39,975 nucleotides of DNA from SLFT01 sp964493075. GTDB taxonomy: Bacteria; Hydrogenedentota; Hydrogenedentia; Hydrogenedentales; CAITNO01. Of this stretch, positions 32,099 to 39,613 are shown one piece after another (positions within the stretch are counted from its first letter, which is position 1; every line of letters starts with the position of its first letter). The DNA is taken from contig CAZBNU010000011.1 of assembly GCA_964493075.1 (NCBI GenBank), positions 1 to 39,975 of the forward strand, in the 5' to 3' direction. The notes under the pieces are model-generated. The model was given only the letters and a program-made list of their open reading frames with translations. It did not search any database and was not told where the DNA came from. Position numbers and translations under genes: made by a program.

Positions 32099-33050
32099 CA
32101 TCAATAAATCGCCGCACTTTCATGAAGGAAGCAACTGCGGGAATCGCATGCGTTGCCCTGTCGAGCGCAGCCCGGTACGCAATGGCAGACGAACGTCCCC
32201 TGAATGTGGTGGTGCTCATGTCAGATGAGCATAACCCTAAATATACCTCATTGCTTGGCCATCCGCTTCTGGAAAATCCAAACATGGAGCGCATGGCTGC
32301 ACAAGGCGTGGTATTTGAAAATGGATACTGTCCTTCTCCCCTGTGTCTTCCCAGCCGCAGTGCTTTCATGAGTGGGCGGCGCGTCCACGATATACAGTGC
32401 TACAATAATTCCAATGTCATTCAGCATGACTATCCCGCCTATGGGGCCGTATTGCGGGAACAGGGAGTCCATACCGTTCATGCCGGAAAAGCGGATGTGT
32501 ATCGTCCGGCAGCGGAACTGGGGTTTTCGGAATTGATATATCCCGGCGACCGCAAACTGCCGGGCGACACTAACATGTCCCGCAAGCCTATTGCAGTTCG
32601 TGCGGACGGGGCGAGCCGCGCTAAAGGGTATGGGCCCAAGGAAACCGCCTGGAGCGGCGACAAGCGCACTGTAGACTCCTCTCTGTCCTGGCTGCGCAAC
32701 CAAGGCAAGCAAATGGACGGACCGTTTTTGCTCAGCGTGAATATCAGCGCTCCCCATTTTCCGCATTATACCACGCCAGAACTGTGGAAGCGTCATGCGG
32801 CAGGCGCCGACCTGCCCGCCCATGGCCGGGATGCCGTCTCGGCAAATCACCCCTATGCCCTTGATCTGCGACGGCATTTTTCCACGGATCTTTTTGACGA
32901 TGACGACATCAAAGGTCTGCGCCAGGGATACCTGGGATGCGTGCATTTTGTGGATGACGTAATCGGCCAATTCATGGATGCCCTTGATGAAACCGGCCTG
33001 GCCGAAAACACTCTGTTCATCTATGCCTCCGACCACGGTGAAATGCTGGG
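32095..33050 (+). CDS. Type I sulfatase with Tat signal, 3' end lost in an assembly gap
   Basis: The visible 318 residues start with a twin-arginine signal (NRRTFM) and a hydrophobic stretch to about residue 31. The sulfatase core follows: metal-binding Asp-Glu in VVVLMSDEHN (41-46), the formylglycine motif CLPSR (84-88), where Cys84 is converted to the catalytic residue, HAGKADVY, and SDHGEML at the truncated end. Family members run to about 450-500 residues, so 130 or more are missing. A TAA just after the gap (33151) is in frame if the gap is exactly 100 bases, but that would make the protein far too short. It needs a maturation enzyme, not encoded here. Last visible gene of the operon. 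Confidence 0.88.
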
Positions 33051-33150
33051 NNNNNNNNNNNNNNNNNNNNNNNNNNNNNNNNNNNNNNNNNNNNNNNNNN
33101 NNNNNNNNNNNNNNNNNNNNNNNNNNNNNNNNNNNNNNNNNNNNNNNNNN
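33051..33150. other. Assembly gap of exactly 100 N
   Basis: A second 100-base run of N, presumably a placeholder of unknown true length. It cuts the sulfatase and may hide whole genes before the ComEA-like gene. Confidence 0.98.
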
Positions 33151-33155
33151 TAAAC

Positions 33156-33992
33156 GTGTTTGCACCCAATAGATTGCTGACAACAAAAGAACAATGGCTG
33201 TTGGTGGGTTTTGTGGTTGCCGTGATCACAGGATGCGCCACGCTGTTGCTCCATGACAAGGTAGCGACACAACCAGCGGGCACCGCCGCCGATACCGTGG
33301 TAATTGCGTCAAAGCCCAAGCCACCACAAAGCAGTCCGGAAAGTACGCCTGCTGTGGTAGCGCCCCCCATCACACAAGCGGTGGTCGAAAATAGGACCAT
33401 AACAATTCTCCCGTCGCCTGCTCCTCCTGAAATCATAGGTGTTGCCATCATGGGCGCGGTACGCCATCCCGATTTGTATATGGTGGACGAAGGTACACGC
33501 GTCGCCGACCTGATCGCCCTTGCAGGAGGCGTTACAGAAAATGCAGACCTCTCCGATATCCTGCTGACAGCGCCCTTGGTGGATGAGACGACCTTGACCA
33601 TTCCTGAACTCCCGGATGTAACCATAAACGACATGAAAGTGAGTGTACGCAGGAAAAACATCACGGCAGCTGTCAATCCATCCTTTTACCGAAAGTCATC
33701 AACCTTCATGGCCGCACAAGCACCTGCATCCGGGCAGTATACGGCATCAATGGTTCCATCCACAGTTGCACCAGTCTCCGGCATCCCATCGGCGTCGGGC
33801 GCTTTGCTTAATATCAATCAGGCAACATCCGAACAGCTGCAACAACTCCCCGGAATAGGCCCGGTCTTTGCGGAACGCATCATCGCGGAGCGTACCCGTC
33901 AACCCTTCATGACAGTGGATGAACTCAAACGGGTTTCGGGCATAGCCGATAAGCGGCTTGAGGCCATTCGCCCCTTCATCACGGCGCCTTGA
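33156..33992 (+). CDS. ComEA-like protein with SLBB and helix-hairpin-helix domains
   Basis: A 278-residue protein. A membrane anchor (about 13-33) is followed by a Pro/Thr-rich linker, an SLBB domain (about 92-150; GAVRHPDLYMVDEGTRVADLIALAGGVTENADLSDI), a second linker, and two helix-hairpin-helix motifs (about 216-276; LLNINQATSEQLQQLPGIGPVFAERIIAER). This is the arrangement of Gram-positive ComEA, the DNA receptor of natural competence, and is larger than the signal-plus-HhH form usual in diderms. The GTG at 33156 gives a family-like N-terminus, but the frame stays open into the gap, so a slightly earlier start is possible. No other competence gene is visible here. Confidence 0.75.
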   Translation: MFAPNRLLTTKEQWLLVGFVVAVITGCATLLLHDKVATQPAGTAADTVVIASKPKPPQSSPESTPAVVAPPITQAVVENRTITILPSPAPPEIIGVAIMGAVRHPDLYMVDEGTRVADLIALAGGVTENADLSDILLTAPLVDETTLTIPELPDVTINDMKVSVRRKNITAAVNPSFYRKSSTFMAAQAPASGQYTASMVPSTVAPVSGIPSASGALLNINQATSEQLQQLPGIGPVFAERIIAERTRQPFMTVDELKRVSGIADKRLEAIRPFITAP

Positions 33993-34008
33993 ACGTGCAG
34001 GATATCGT

Positions 34009-34036
34009 TTGCGATTCTGTTGCGGCCTCGTATACA
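34009..34036 (+). promoter_or_regulatory. Possible promoter for the MazG-like/SDR pair
   Basis: TTGCGA (34009-34014), 16 bases, TATACA (34031-34036), located in the 91-base gap before the MazG-like gene. Confidence 0.35.
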
Positions 34037-34083
34037 CTTAAGAAAAGGCAGAGACGAAATAGTATACCTGTCAGGAGAATAAT

Positions 34084-34518
34084 ATGGCTTCACTTCCCCA
34101 CTTGACCAAAGAACCGAATACCCCCGCAGACTGGTTCGACGCGCTGGCGGCACTTGCCCGTTACCTGCGTTCCCCGGAGGGTTGTCCATGGGATAGAGAA
34201 CGCACCGCCCTTGAGTTTGCAAAGTTTGCGGCAGAGGAAGCCGAAGAGTTACAGGAAGCCCTTGCGGAAGAGGACAATCACCACGCGGAAGAAGAATTTG
34301 GCGATTGCCTGTTTACCCTCATGGCATGTATGGCTGCCGCAGAAGCGGAAGGACGATTTACGCTGCATGGGGCGCTAATGCGCGCCCATGAAAAACTGGT
34401 TCGCCGTCACGATCACGTTTTCCGTACGGACAAGGCGGCAACCCCCGAGGAAGCAATGGCTTCATGGCAGGAAATTAAGGCACGCGAAAGAGCAGAAAAA
34501 CAAGAACAGGAGCAATAA
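34084..34518 (+). CDS. MazG-like nucleoside triphosphate pyrophosphohydrolase (single domain)
   Basis: A 144-residue protein with one MazG domain. CPWDRERT (34-41), the metal-binding EEAEEL (51-56) and EEFGD (70-74), and KLVRRHDHVF (the KxxRRHPHVF signature with Pro replaced by Asp) are visible. MazG hydrolyses NTPs or dNTPs to the monophosphate and PPi, removing abnormal nucleotides or alarmone precursors. Full-length E. coli MazG has two such domains (about 260 residues); this is the short form. CAGGAG precedes ATG 34084. The SDR gene follows one base after the stop codon, so the two are cotranscribed. Confidence 0.87.
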   Translation: MASLPHLTKEPNTPADWFDALAALARYLRSPEGCPWDRERTALEFAKFAAEEAEELQEALAEEDNHHAEEEFGDCLFTLMACMAAAEAEGRFTLHGALMRAHEKLVRRHDHVFRTDKAATPEEAMASWQEIKARERAEKQEQEQ

Positions 34519-34519
34519 C

Positions 34520-35281
34520 ATGACGGATTTTTCATTAAAAGATAAGGTGGCGTTGATTACAGGCGGCAGCCGGGGCATTGGCGCTGCCATGGGAAAAGCC
34601 TTTGCGGAACAGGGCGCCAAAGTAATACTGGCATCCCGAAAACAGGACGCGCTGGACGAGGCTGCTGCTGCGATCACTGCGACAGGCGGGCAGGCAGTGG
34701 GTATAGCCTGTCATGTGGGACGCAGTGATGAGGTGGAAAAACTGTTCGCCCGGATCAAAGAAGAATATGGACGCCTGGATGTGCTGGTGAATAACGCTGC
34801 CACAAACCCCTATTTCGGCCCCTTTATCCATGCACCAGAATCCATGTACGACAAGACCTTTGAAATCAATGTCAAGGGATACTTTCTGGCGGCACAACAG
34901 TCGGCGCAGATGATGACCGAACAGGAGTCTGGCGGCTCAATTATAAACATAGCCTCTATCGAGGGGCTTTCCCCTTCGCCCATGATGGGCATTTATTCCA
35001 TGACCAAGGCAGCGGTAATCATGATGACCAAGGTGATGGCAAAAGAACTTGCCGCCGCCAAGGTGCGCTGCAACTGCATTTGCCCCGGATTGACAGAAAC
35101 AAAATTTGCTAAAGTGCTGATTGACACGCCGGAAATCTATAAACATTACGTGGATAGCGCCCCCATGGCACGCCACGCACAACCCGAAGAAATTGTAGGC
35201 GCAGCCGTCTATTTTGCTTCCGATGCTTCAAGTTACACCACAGGCGCCATACTGACATGTGACGGTGGTAGTTCGATATAA
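34520..35281 (+). CDS. Short-chain dehydrogenase/reductase (SDR)
   Basis: A 253-residue classical SDR. The NAD(P)-binding loop GGSRGIG is at 15-21, LVNNAA at 89-94, and the catalytic residues are Ser146, Tyr159 and Lys163 (IASIEG and YSMTK). The end, YTTGAILTCDGGSSI, is also standard. Members oxidise or reduce alcohols, sugars or acyl-ACP; the substrate is not evident. ATG 34520 is preceded by AGGAG (34508-34512), which overlaps the end of the MazG-like gene; the longer frame from 34388 lies inside that gene and is rejected. Confidence 0.92.
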   Translation: MTDFSLKDKVALITGGSRGIGAAMGKAFAEQGAKVILASRKQDALDEAAAAITATGGQAVGIACHVGRSDEVEKLFARIKEEYGRLDVLVNNAATNPYFGPFIHAPESMYDKTFEINVKGYFLAAQQSAQMMTEQESGGSIINIASIEGLSPSPMMGIYSMTKAAVIMMTKVMAKELAAAKVRCNCICPGLTETKFAKVLIDTPEIYKHYVDSAPMARHAQPEEIVGAAVYFASDASSYTTGAILTCDGGSSI

Positions 35282-35290
35282 TCTTTGTCC

Positions 35291-35346
35291 TAGGATAAGT
35301 AGGACATTGTCTTACACGTCCTACCCATCCTACCTATCCTACAAAA
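35291..35346. repeat. Inverted repeat with tandem TCCTACC units between SDR and galK
   Basis: TAGGAT-AA-GTAGGAC (35291-35305) pairs with GTCCTAC-CC-ATCCTA (35318-35332), a 13-bp stem with a 2x2 internal loop and a 12-base terminal loop. The right arm continues as tandem 9-base units built on TCCTACC (TCCTACCCA, TCCTACCTA, TCCTAC; 35319-35342). It fills most of the 84 bases before galK. It resembles REP-like or miniature palindromic repeats; a terminator is possible but there is no T-run. Confidence 0.6.
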
Positions 35347-35365
35347 CAACAACAGGAATAGACTC

Positions 35366-36535
35366 ATGAGCATTGACACTGGCGTAATTTGCAATATCTA
35401 TCAGAAGCACTTTGGAGCCGCACCGGAAATCGGCGCACGCGCACCAGGTCGTGTCAATATCATCGGGGAACACACCGACTATAACCACGGTTTTGTACTG
35501 CCTATGGCAATAGAGCACGAGACGATGATTTTCGGTTCACCCCGAAACGACCAAACACTGCGCCTGTACGCACAAAATCTTGACCGCAGTGCGGAGATCA
35601 GTCTGAAAAATCGGGTCAGAAACGCCGAAGAACCCTGGACGGATTATATTATGGGTGTTGCCGACCAACTTGCCGCACTGGGCAAGCCTGTTCGTGGCGC
35701 TGACATGGTTATTATGGGCGATGTGCCGGTGGGTTGTGGTCTGAGTAGCTCTGCAGCCCTGGAAATGGCGGCTCTGGTATTTTTTGAACAAACGGGGAAT
35801 TTCGAACTTGACGGTGCAGAAGCAGCAAAACTCGGACAGCGCGTGGAGAATGAATTTCTTGGCCTGAGCACCGGCATCATGGACCAATTCATTTCCCGCT
35901 GCGGCAAGGCAGGCCATGCGCTGTTTCTGGACTGCCGCAGTTACGAGTATAAACTTGCGCCGGTGGATTTTTCCGATGCCATTTTTGTCATCGCCAACAC
36001 AGCCTGTCCTCGCGGGTTGACTGCCTCGAAATACAACGAACGTGTAAGTGAATGCAAGACCGCAGTAAAAGGGTTACGGGAATACTTCAATTCTCCGGGG
36101 GAATATCTGCGCGATTACACCATGAATGACCTGCTGGCATGTCAGGAAACCCTGGAGGACGTGCCCTTCCGGCGCGCACGGCATGTCATAAGTGAAAATG
36201 ATCGCACCATCAAAGCGTGTGAAGTCATGAGCCGGGGGGATGCAGCAGCACTGGGCGCACTAATGAATGATTCCGATATCAGTTTGCGCGTAGACTACGA
36301 AGTTACCAGCCGCGAACTCGACATCCTCACTGACATTGCGCGCCAACAACAGGAATGCTACGGTGCGCGCATGACCGGCGCGGGCTTTGGAGGCTGCACC
36401 ATAAACCTGGTACAGCGGGACGCCGTCGGTCGATTCTGTGATGTACTGTTGGAACACTATAAGCAGCAGGCAGGCAAAGATGGCGAGGTATTCATTTCCG
36501 CACCCGCCGAAGGTGCTTCTCCTATTACGTTGTAA
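35366..36535 (+). CDS. galK: Galactokinase
   Basis: A 389-residue GHMP kinase of normal GalK length. APGRVNIIGEHTDYNHGFVLP (from residue 26) is the galactokinase signature, PVGCGLSSSAALE (121-133) the ATP-binding motif, GIMDQF contains the catalytic Asp173, and MTGAGFGGCTINLV is the third GHMP motif. It phosphorylates galactose at C1 in the Leloir pathway. galT and galE are not adjacent. AGGAATAG precedes ATG 35366. It stands alone between the repeat and the aroF-type promoter. The only doubt is whether it prefers galactose or a related sugar. Confidence 0.95.
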   Translation: MSIDTGVICNIYQKHFGAAPEIGARAPGRVNIIGEHTDYNHGFVLPMAIEHETMIFGSPRNDQTLRLYAQNLDRSAEISLKNRVRNAEEPWTDYIMGVADQLAALGKPVRGADMVIMGDVPVGCGLSSSAALEMAALVFFEQTGNFELDGAEAAKLGQRVENEFLGLSTGIMDQFISRCGKAGHALFLDCRSYEYKLAPVDFSDAIFVIANTACPRGLTASKYNERVSECKTAVKGLREYFNSPGEYLRDYTMNDLLACQETLEDVPFRRARHVISENDRTIKACEVMSRGDAAALGALMNDSDISLRVDYEVTSRELDILTDIARQQQECYGARMTGAGFGGCTINLVQRDAVGRFCDVLLEHYKQQAGKDGEVFISAPAEGASPITL

Positions 36536-36558
36536 TAAGTTCGCGTCTGCATCGGACA

Positions 36559-36588
36559 TTTACATGTAAGGCATTGGCATAGTATACT
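36559..36588 (+). promoter_or_regulatory. Sigma70-type promoter for the DAHP synthase gene
   Basis: TTTACA (36559-36564), 18 bases, TATACT (36583-36588); each hexamer differs from consensus at one position. The leader to ATG 36634 would be about 40 bases. Confidence 0.55.
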
Positions 36589-36633
36589 TTCCGTGCCACG
36601 TATCTCACGTTTTAATTTTCAGGAAACTTATTT

Positions 36634-37650
36634 ATGATAATCGTAATGTCCTCTGGCAACAAGGATGATGTTAATAATGTTGTATCCCGTGTTGAAGAAC
36701 TGGGTTATAAAGCCCACGTGATTGTGGGCGTTGAGCGCACTGTCGTTGCGGCCGTTGGCGACGAACGGGGCAAGGAACGCCTCACCAGCCTTGAGGCGCT
36801 TCCGTATGTGGAAAAGGTGATCCGTGTCCTCAAACCGTTCAAACTGGCGGGACGGGAAGTACGCAAAGAAGATACCGTCGTTGAATGTTCCGGCGTGTGC
36901 ATTGGGGGCGGACATTTTGCCGTGATGGCAGGCCCTTGTTCGGTGGAATCGCGTGAACAGATATTTGACGCGGCACAGGGTGTCAAGCCTGCCGGTGCAA
37001 GCATGTTGCGTGGCGGTGCTTTCAAACCCCGCACCTCGCCCTACAGTTTCCAGGGCATGGAGATGGAAGGCCTGCGCATTTTGCGCGATGCAGGCAAAGC
37101 CAACGGACTGCCTGTGGTAACCGAGGCCACTACGCCGGAACAGGTGGCGGTGGTTGCGGAATATGCCGATATGATCCAGATAGGCGCACGGAACATGCAG
37201 AACTATGGGTTGCTCAAGGCCGCCGGCAAGGTAAAAACGCCTGTGCTACTTAAACGGGGCATGATGTCCACCATCAATGAATTTCTGATGGCTGCGGAAT
37301 ATATTTTGGCCGAAGGCAACCCGAATGTGATTTTGTGTGAGCGGGGCATCCGCACCTTTGAGACAGAGACCCGAAACACCTTGGACCTACAGGCGGTTCC
37401 CGTGGTTAAACTGCATAGCCACCTGCCCATCATTGTGGATCCAAGCCACGCTGCAGGGCGTTGGGATATAATAATACCCATGGCGTGTGCCGCCGTAGCG
37501 GCAGGCGCAGACGGCATCATGGTGGAGGTGCATCCCCACCCCGAAGAAGCCATGAGTGATGGACAGCAGTCCTTACGGTTTTCCAAGTTCAAGCAGCTTA
37601 TGGACGCTTTGGCACCCCTGCTTGAAGTAATGCATAAAAAACTCTCATGA
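36634..37650 (+). CDS. aroF: 3-deoxy-7-phosphoheptulonate (DAHP) synthase, Ibeta type with N-terminal ACT/ferredoxin-like domain
   Basis: A 338-residue enzyme. The N-terminal about 70 residues (MIIVMSSGNKDDVNNVVSRVEELG) form the ferredoxin-like regulatory domain seen in Thermotoga-type DAHP synthases, which binds aromatic amino acids for feedback control. The TIM-barrel follows with AGPCSVES (99-106), LRGGAFKPRTSPYSFQG (125-141), LLKRGM, CERGIRTFE, and DPSHAAG. It condenses phosphoenolpyruvate and erythrose 4-phosphate, the first step of the shikimate pathway. It has its own promoter; a 69-base gap separates it from scpB. Confidence 0.95.
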   Translation: MIIVMSSGNKDDVNNVVSRVEELGYKAHVIVGVERTVVAAVGDERGKERLTSLEALPYVEKVIRVLKPFKLAGREVRKEDTVVECSGVCIGGGHFAVMAGPCSVESREQIFDAAQGVKPAGASMLRGGAFKPRTSPYSFQGMEMEGLRILRDAGKANGLPVVTEATTPEQVAVVAEYADMIQIGARNMQNYGLLKAAGKVKTPVLLKRGMMSTINEFLMAAEYILAEGNPNVILCERGIRTFETETRNTLDLQAVPVVKLHSHLPIIVDPSHAAGRWDIIIPMACAAVAAGADGIMVEVHPHPEEAMSDGQQSLRFSKFKQLMDALAPLLEVMHKKLS

Positions 37651-37719
37651 CTGTAATGACGGTCATCGCAGTACCAGTACTGATGGCCCAAAATTATTCA
37701 ACGATAGGCGCAAAAATAA

Positions 37720-38301
37720 ATGACTGAGGAAATTTTTGAAGAGATTGAAGAGTCCGAACAGGTGGAAACGCTGGGGCGCGATGAATCGAAGCGCGCTTTG
37801 TATGCCCTGCTTTTCGTGAGCGACCGGCCGCTCAGCGCCAACCGGCTTGCGGAGGCGCTTGGTGACACCGACCCGGACATCATCGCCAATTTGCTGGAGG
37901 AACTCCGCGAAGAGTTGAGCACACGCGAGGAACTGCCCTATGTGCTACAGCAAATAGCCGGTGGCTATCAACTCGTTTCCTGTCCGGAATTCGCCCCCTA
38001 TATCCGCAGACTGTTCCAGATAAAGAAAAGCAACCGGATCAGCAAGGCATTGCTTGAAACCCTTGCCGTTATCGCCTATAAACAACCGGTCACACGGGCC
38101 GAAGTGGAGTCTATACGCGGTGTAAGCGTGTCCTATGCCTTCGATCAACTTCAGGAAAAACGACTTATCAAAGTTGTCGGCATTGCTGATCTGCCCGGAC
38201 GACCAAAGTTATACCGCACCACGGATGAGTTTCTGGTGAGTTTCGGCCTGAAGAATCTCAAAGAACTCCCCTCTCTGGATGAACTGCGGATGTTGGAGTA
38301 G
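37720..38301 (+). CDS. scpB: Segregation and condensation protein B
   Basis: A 193-residue ScpB with two winged-helix domains: ALYALLFVSDRPLSANRLAEALG at the start and SKALLETLAVIAYKQPVTRAEVESIRGV, the family signature, in the second half, then LIKVVGIADLPGRPKLYRTTDEFLVSFGL. It forms the SMC-ScpAB condensin complex with ScpA and SMC. scpA is not directly upstream here. The two-base spacing to the pseudouridine synthase gene, whose ribosome binding site lies in the scpB 3' end, reproduces the common scpB-rluB pairing. Confidence 0.95.
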   Translation: MTEEIFEEIEESEQVETLGRDESKRALYALLFVSDRPLSANRLAEALGDTDPDIIANLLEELREELSTREELPYVLQQIAGGYQLVSCPEFAPYIRRLFQIKKSNRISKALLETLAVIAYKQPVTRAEVESIRGVSVSYAFDQLQEKRLIKVVGIADLPGRPKLYRTTDEFLVSFGLKNLKELPSLDELRMLE

Positions 38302-38303
38302 CC

Positions 38304-39047
38304 ATGACTGCCGTCCGCCTACAAAAATATCTAGCCGAATGCGGTGTAGATTCACGTCGCGCCTGTGAAAAACTTATTCAGGCAGGGGAGGTCTCTGTTA
38401 ACGGTATCCTCGCTGAACTCGGCCAGCAAATCCAACCGGGAGTAGATCAGGTCTGCGTTTCCGGGAAACCCGTCGTTTGCGATGACAAAATATATGTGGT
38501 TTTCAACAAACCCGCAAATGTGATTACAACGTTGAAGGATACACATGGCCGGAGAACGGTTGCGGATTATTTGAACGAGGTCGCAACACGAGCTTTTCCT
38601 GTGGGACGTTTGGACCGCGACGTGGAAGGGGTATTGCTTTTTACAAACGACGGCGAACTCTCCTTCCGGTTGATACATCCCAAATACCAGGTGGACAAGG
38701 TATACATGGCGTGGGTAAAGGGCAGCGTAAACACAGAGGCAGTGAAGCGTCTTGAGCAAGGCGTACAACTTGAGGATGGCATGACTTCGCCGGCGAAGGT
38801 AAAAATCCTCAATGCCTGTGACGAGACGTCTCTGATACAATTGACTATTCATGAAGGGAAAAAGCGGGAAGTAAAACGCATGTGTGCCGCAGTGGGTCAT
38901 CCGATTCACAAATTAAAACGGATCGCGTTTGCAGGCATCGAAGCCACAGGATTACGCGTCGGAGAGTGGCGTTATCTCAATCGGAAGGAAATCGAAAGCC
39001 TCAAGAACATTGTCGGCATCTCCACGCCCTCCCTTTGCACAAAGTAA
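38304..39047 (+). CDS. rluB: RluB/RsuA family 23S rRNA pseudouridine synthase
   Basis: A 247-residue enzyme. An S4 RNA-binding domain (about 4-60; RLQKYLAECGVDSRRACEKLI, GEVSVNG) is followed by the catalytic domain with the nucleophilic Asp in VGRLDRDVEGVLLFTNDGEL and the C-terminal EGKKREVKRMCAAVGHPIHKLKR. It converts a uridine of large-subunit rRNA to pseudouridine; pairing with scpB supports RluB rather than RsuA or RluE/F. GGAG near 38294 in scpB precedes the ATG. Confidence 0.9.
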   Translation: MTAVRLQKYLAECGVDSRRACEKLIQAGEVSVNGILAELGQQIQPGVDQVCVSGKPVVCDDKIYVVFNKPANVITTLKDTHGRRTVADYLNEVATRAFPVGRLDRDVEGVLLFTNDGELSFRLIHPKYQVDKVYMAWVKGSVNTEAVKRLEQGVQLEDGMTSPAKVKILNACDETSLIQLTIHEGKKREVKRMCAAVGHPIHKLKRIAFAGIEATGLRVGEWRYLNRKEIESLKNIVGISTPSLCTK

Positions 39048-39112
39048 TGTCAGAAACCTATGACCATACTATCGCAACATATAAACTGACCACTTAAGGG
39101 CAAACACAGTGT

Positions 39113-39568
39113 ATGCAGCATTTTGACTCTGACTATGGCGAAAATCTTGTTGAGAGGTTGCGACGCATCCCGGAAGATGCCATTCCCCATTGGGGCACAA
39201 TGCGACGCAAAAATCTTATTGAACACTTCATCTGGATTCTGCGCCACGCCATGGGCAGATCTACCGCCGTTCCACATTTCGGGAATTGGTTCTCACGGGT
39301 AATCGCAAAAAATCTGATGATTGCCGGAGTCGTGCCGATTCCCAAAAACATTCAACTACCGCGACAATTAACCGACAGCGGCGCCATCACTCAGGAACCT
39401 GGAGACCTGGAGACGTTGCAGGCCATTATTGAGGAATACCTCCATCTCGTCCAGGCAGATGAACTGGACCCTGCACCCCATCCCTACTTCGGACCGCTGA
39501 CCGTGGACGAATGGGATAAACTGCATATACGACATTTCGAGCACCATCTGAAGCAATTTGGGGTGTGA
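39113..39568 (+). CDS. DUF1569 protein (DinB-like four-helix fold)
   Basis: A 151-residue protein whose C-terminal segment HPYFGPLTVDEWDKLHIRHFEHHLKQFGV is the DUF1569 hallmark, with the His residues that in DinB-like proteins bind a metal. The N-terminal helix MQHFDSDYGENLVERLRRIPED and LIEHFIWILRHAMG fit the same helical bundle. The biochemical function of the family is unknown; some DinB relatives are thiol-dependent transferases or hydrolases. No convincing ribosome binding site is seen before ATG 39113. It starts 65 bases after rluB. Confidence 0.85.
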   Translation: MQHFDSDYGENLVERLRRIPEDAIPHWGTMRRKNLIEHFIWILRHAMGRSTAVPHFGNWFSRVIAKNLMIAGVVPIPKNIQLPRQLTDSGAITQEPGDLETLQAIIEEYLHLVQADELDPAPHPYFGPLTVDEWDKLHIRHFEHHLKQFGV

Positions 39569-39613
39569 CCCACTGAACCTGAATGTCTGAATAGGGACAA
39601 AAGAGGAATTGCT

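Noticed and set aside
39047..39097. 16-codon ORF beginning in a TAATG overlap with the rluB stop
   Set aside because: Very short, no ribosome binding site of its own and no recognisable content; could be chance.
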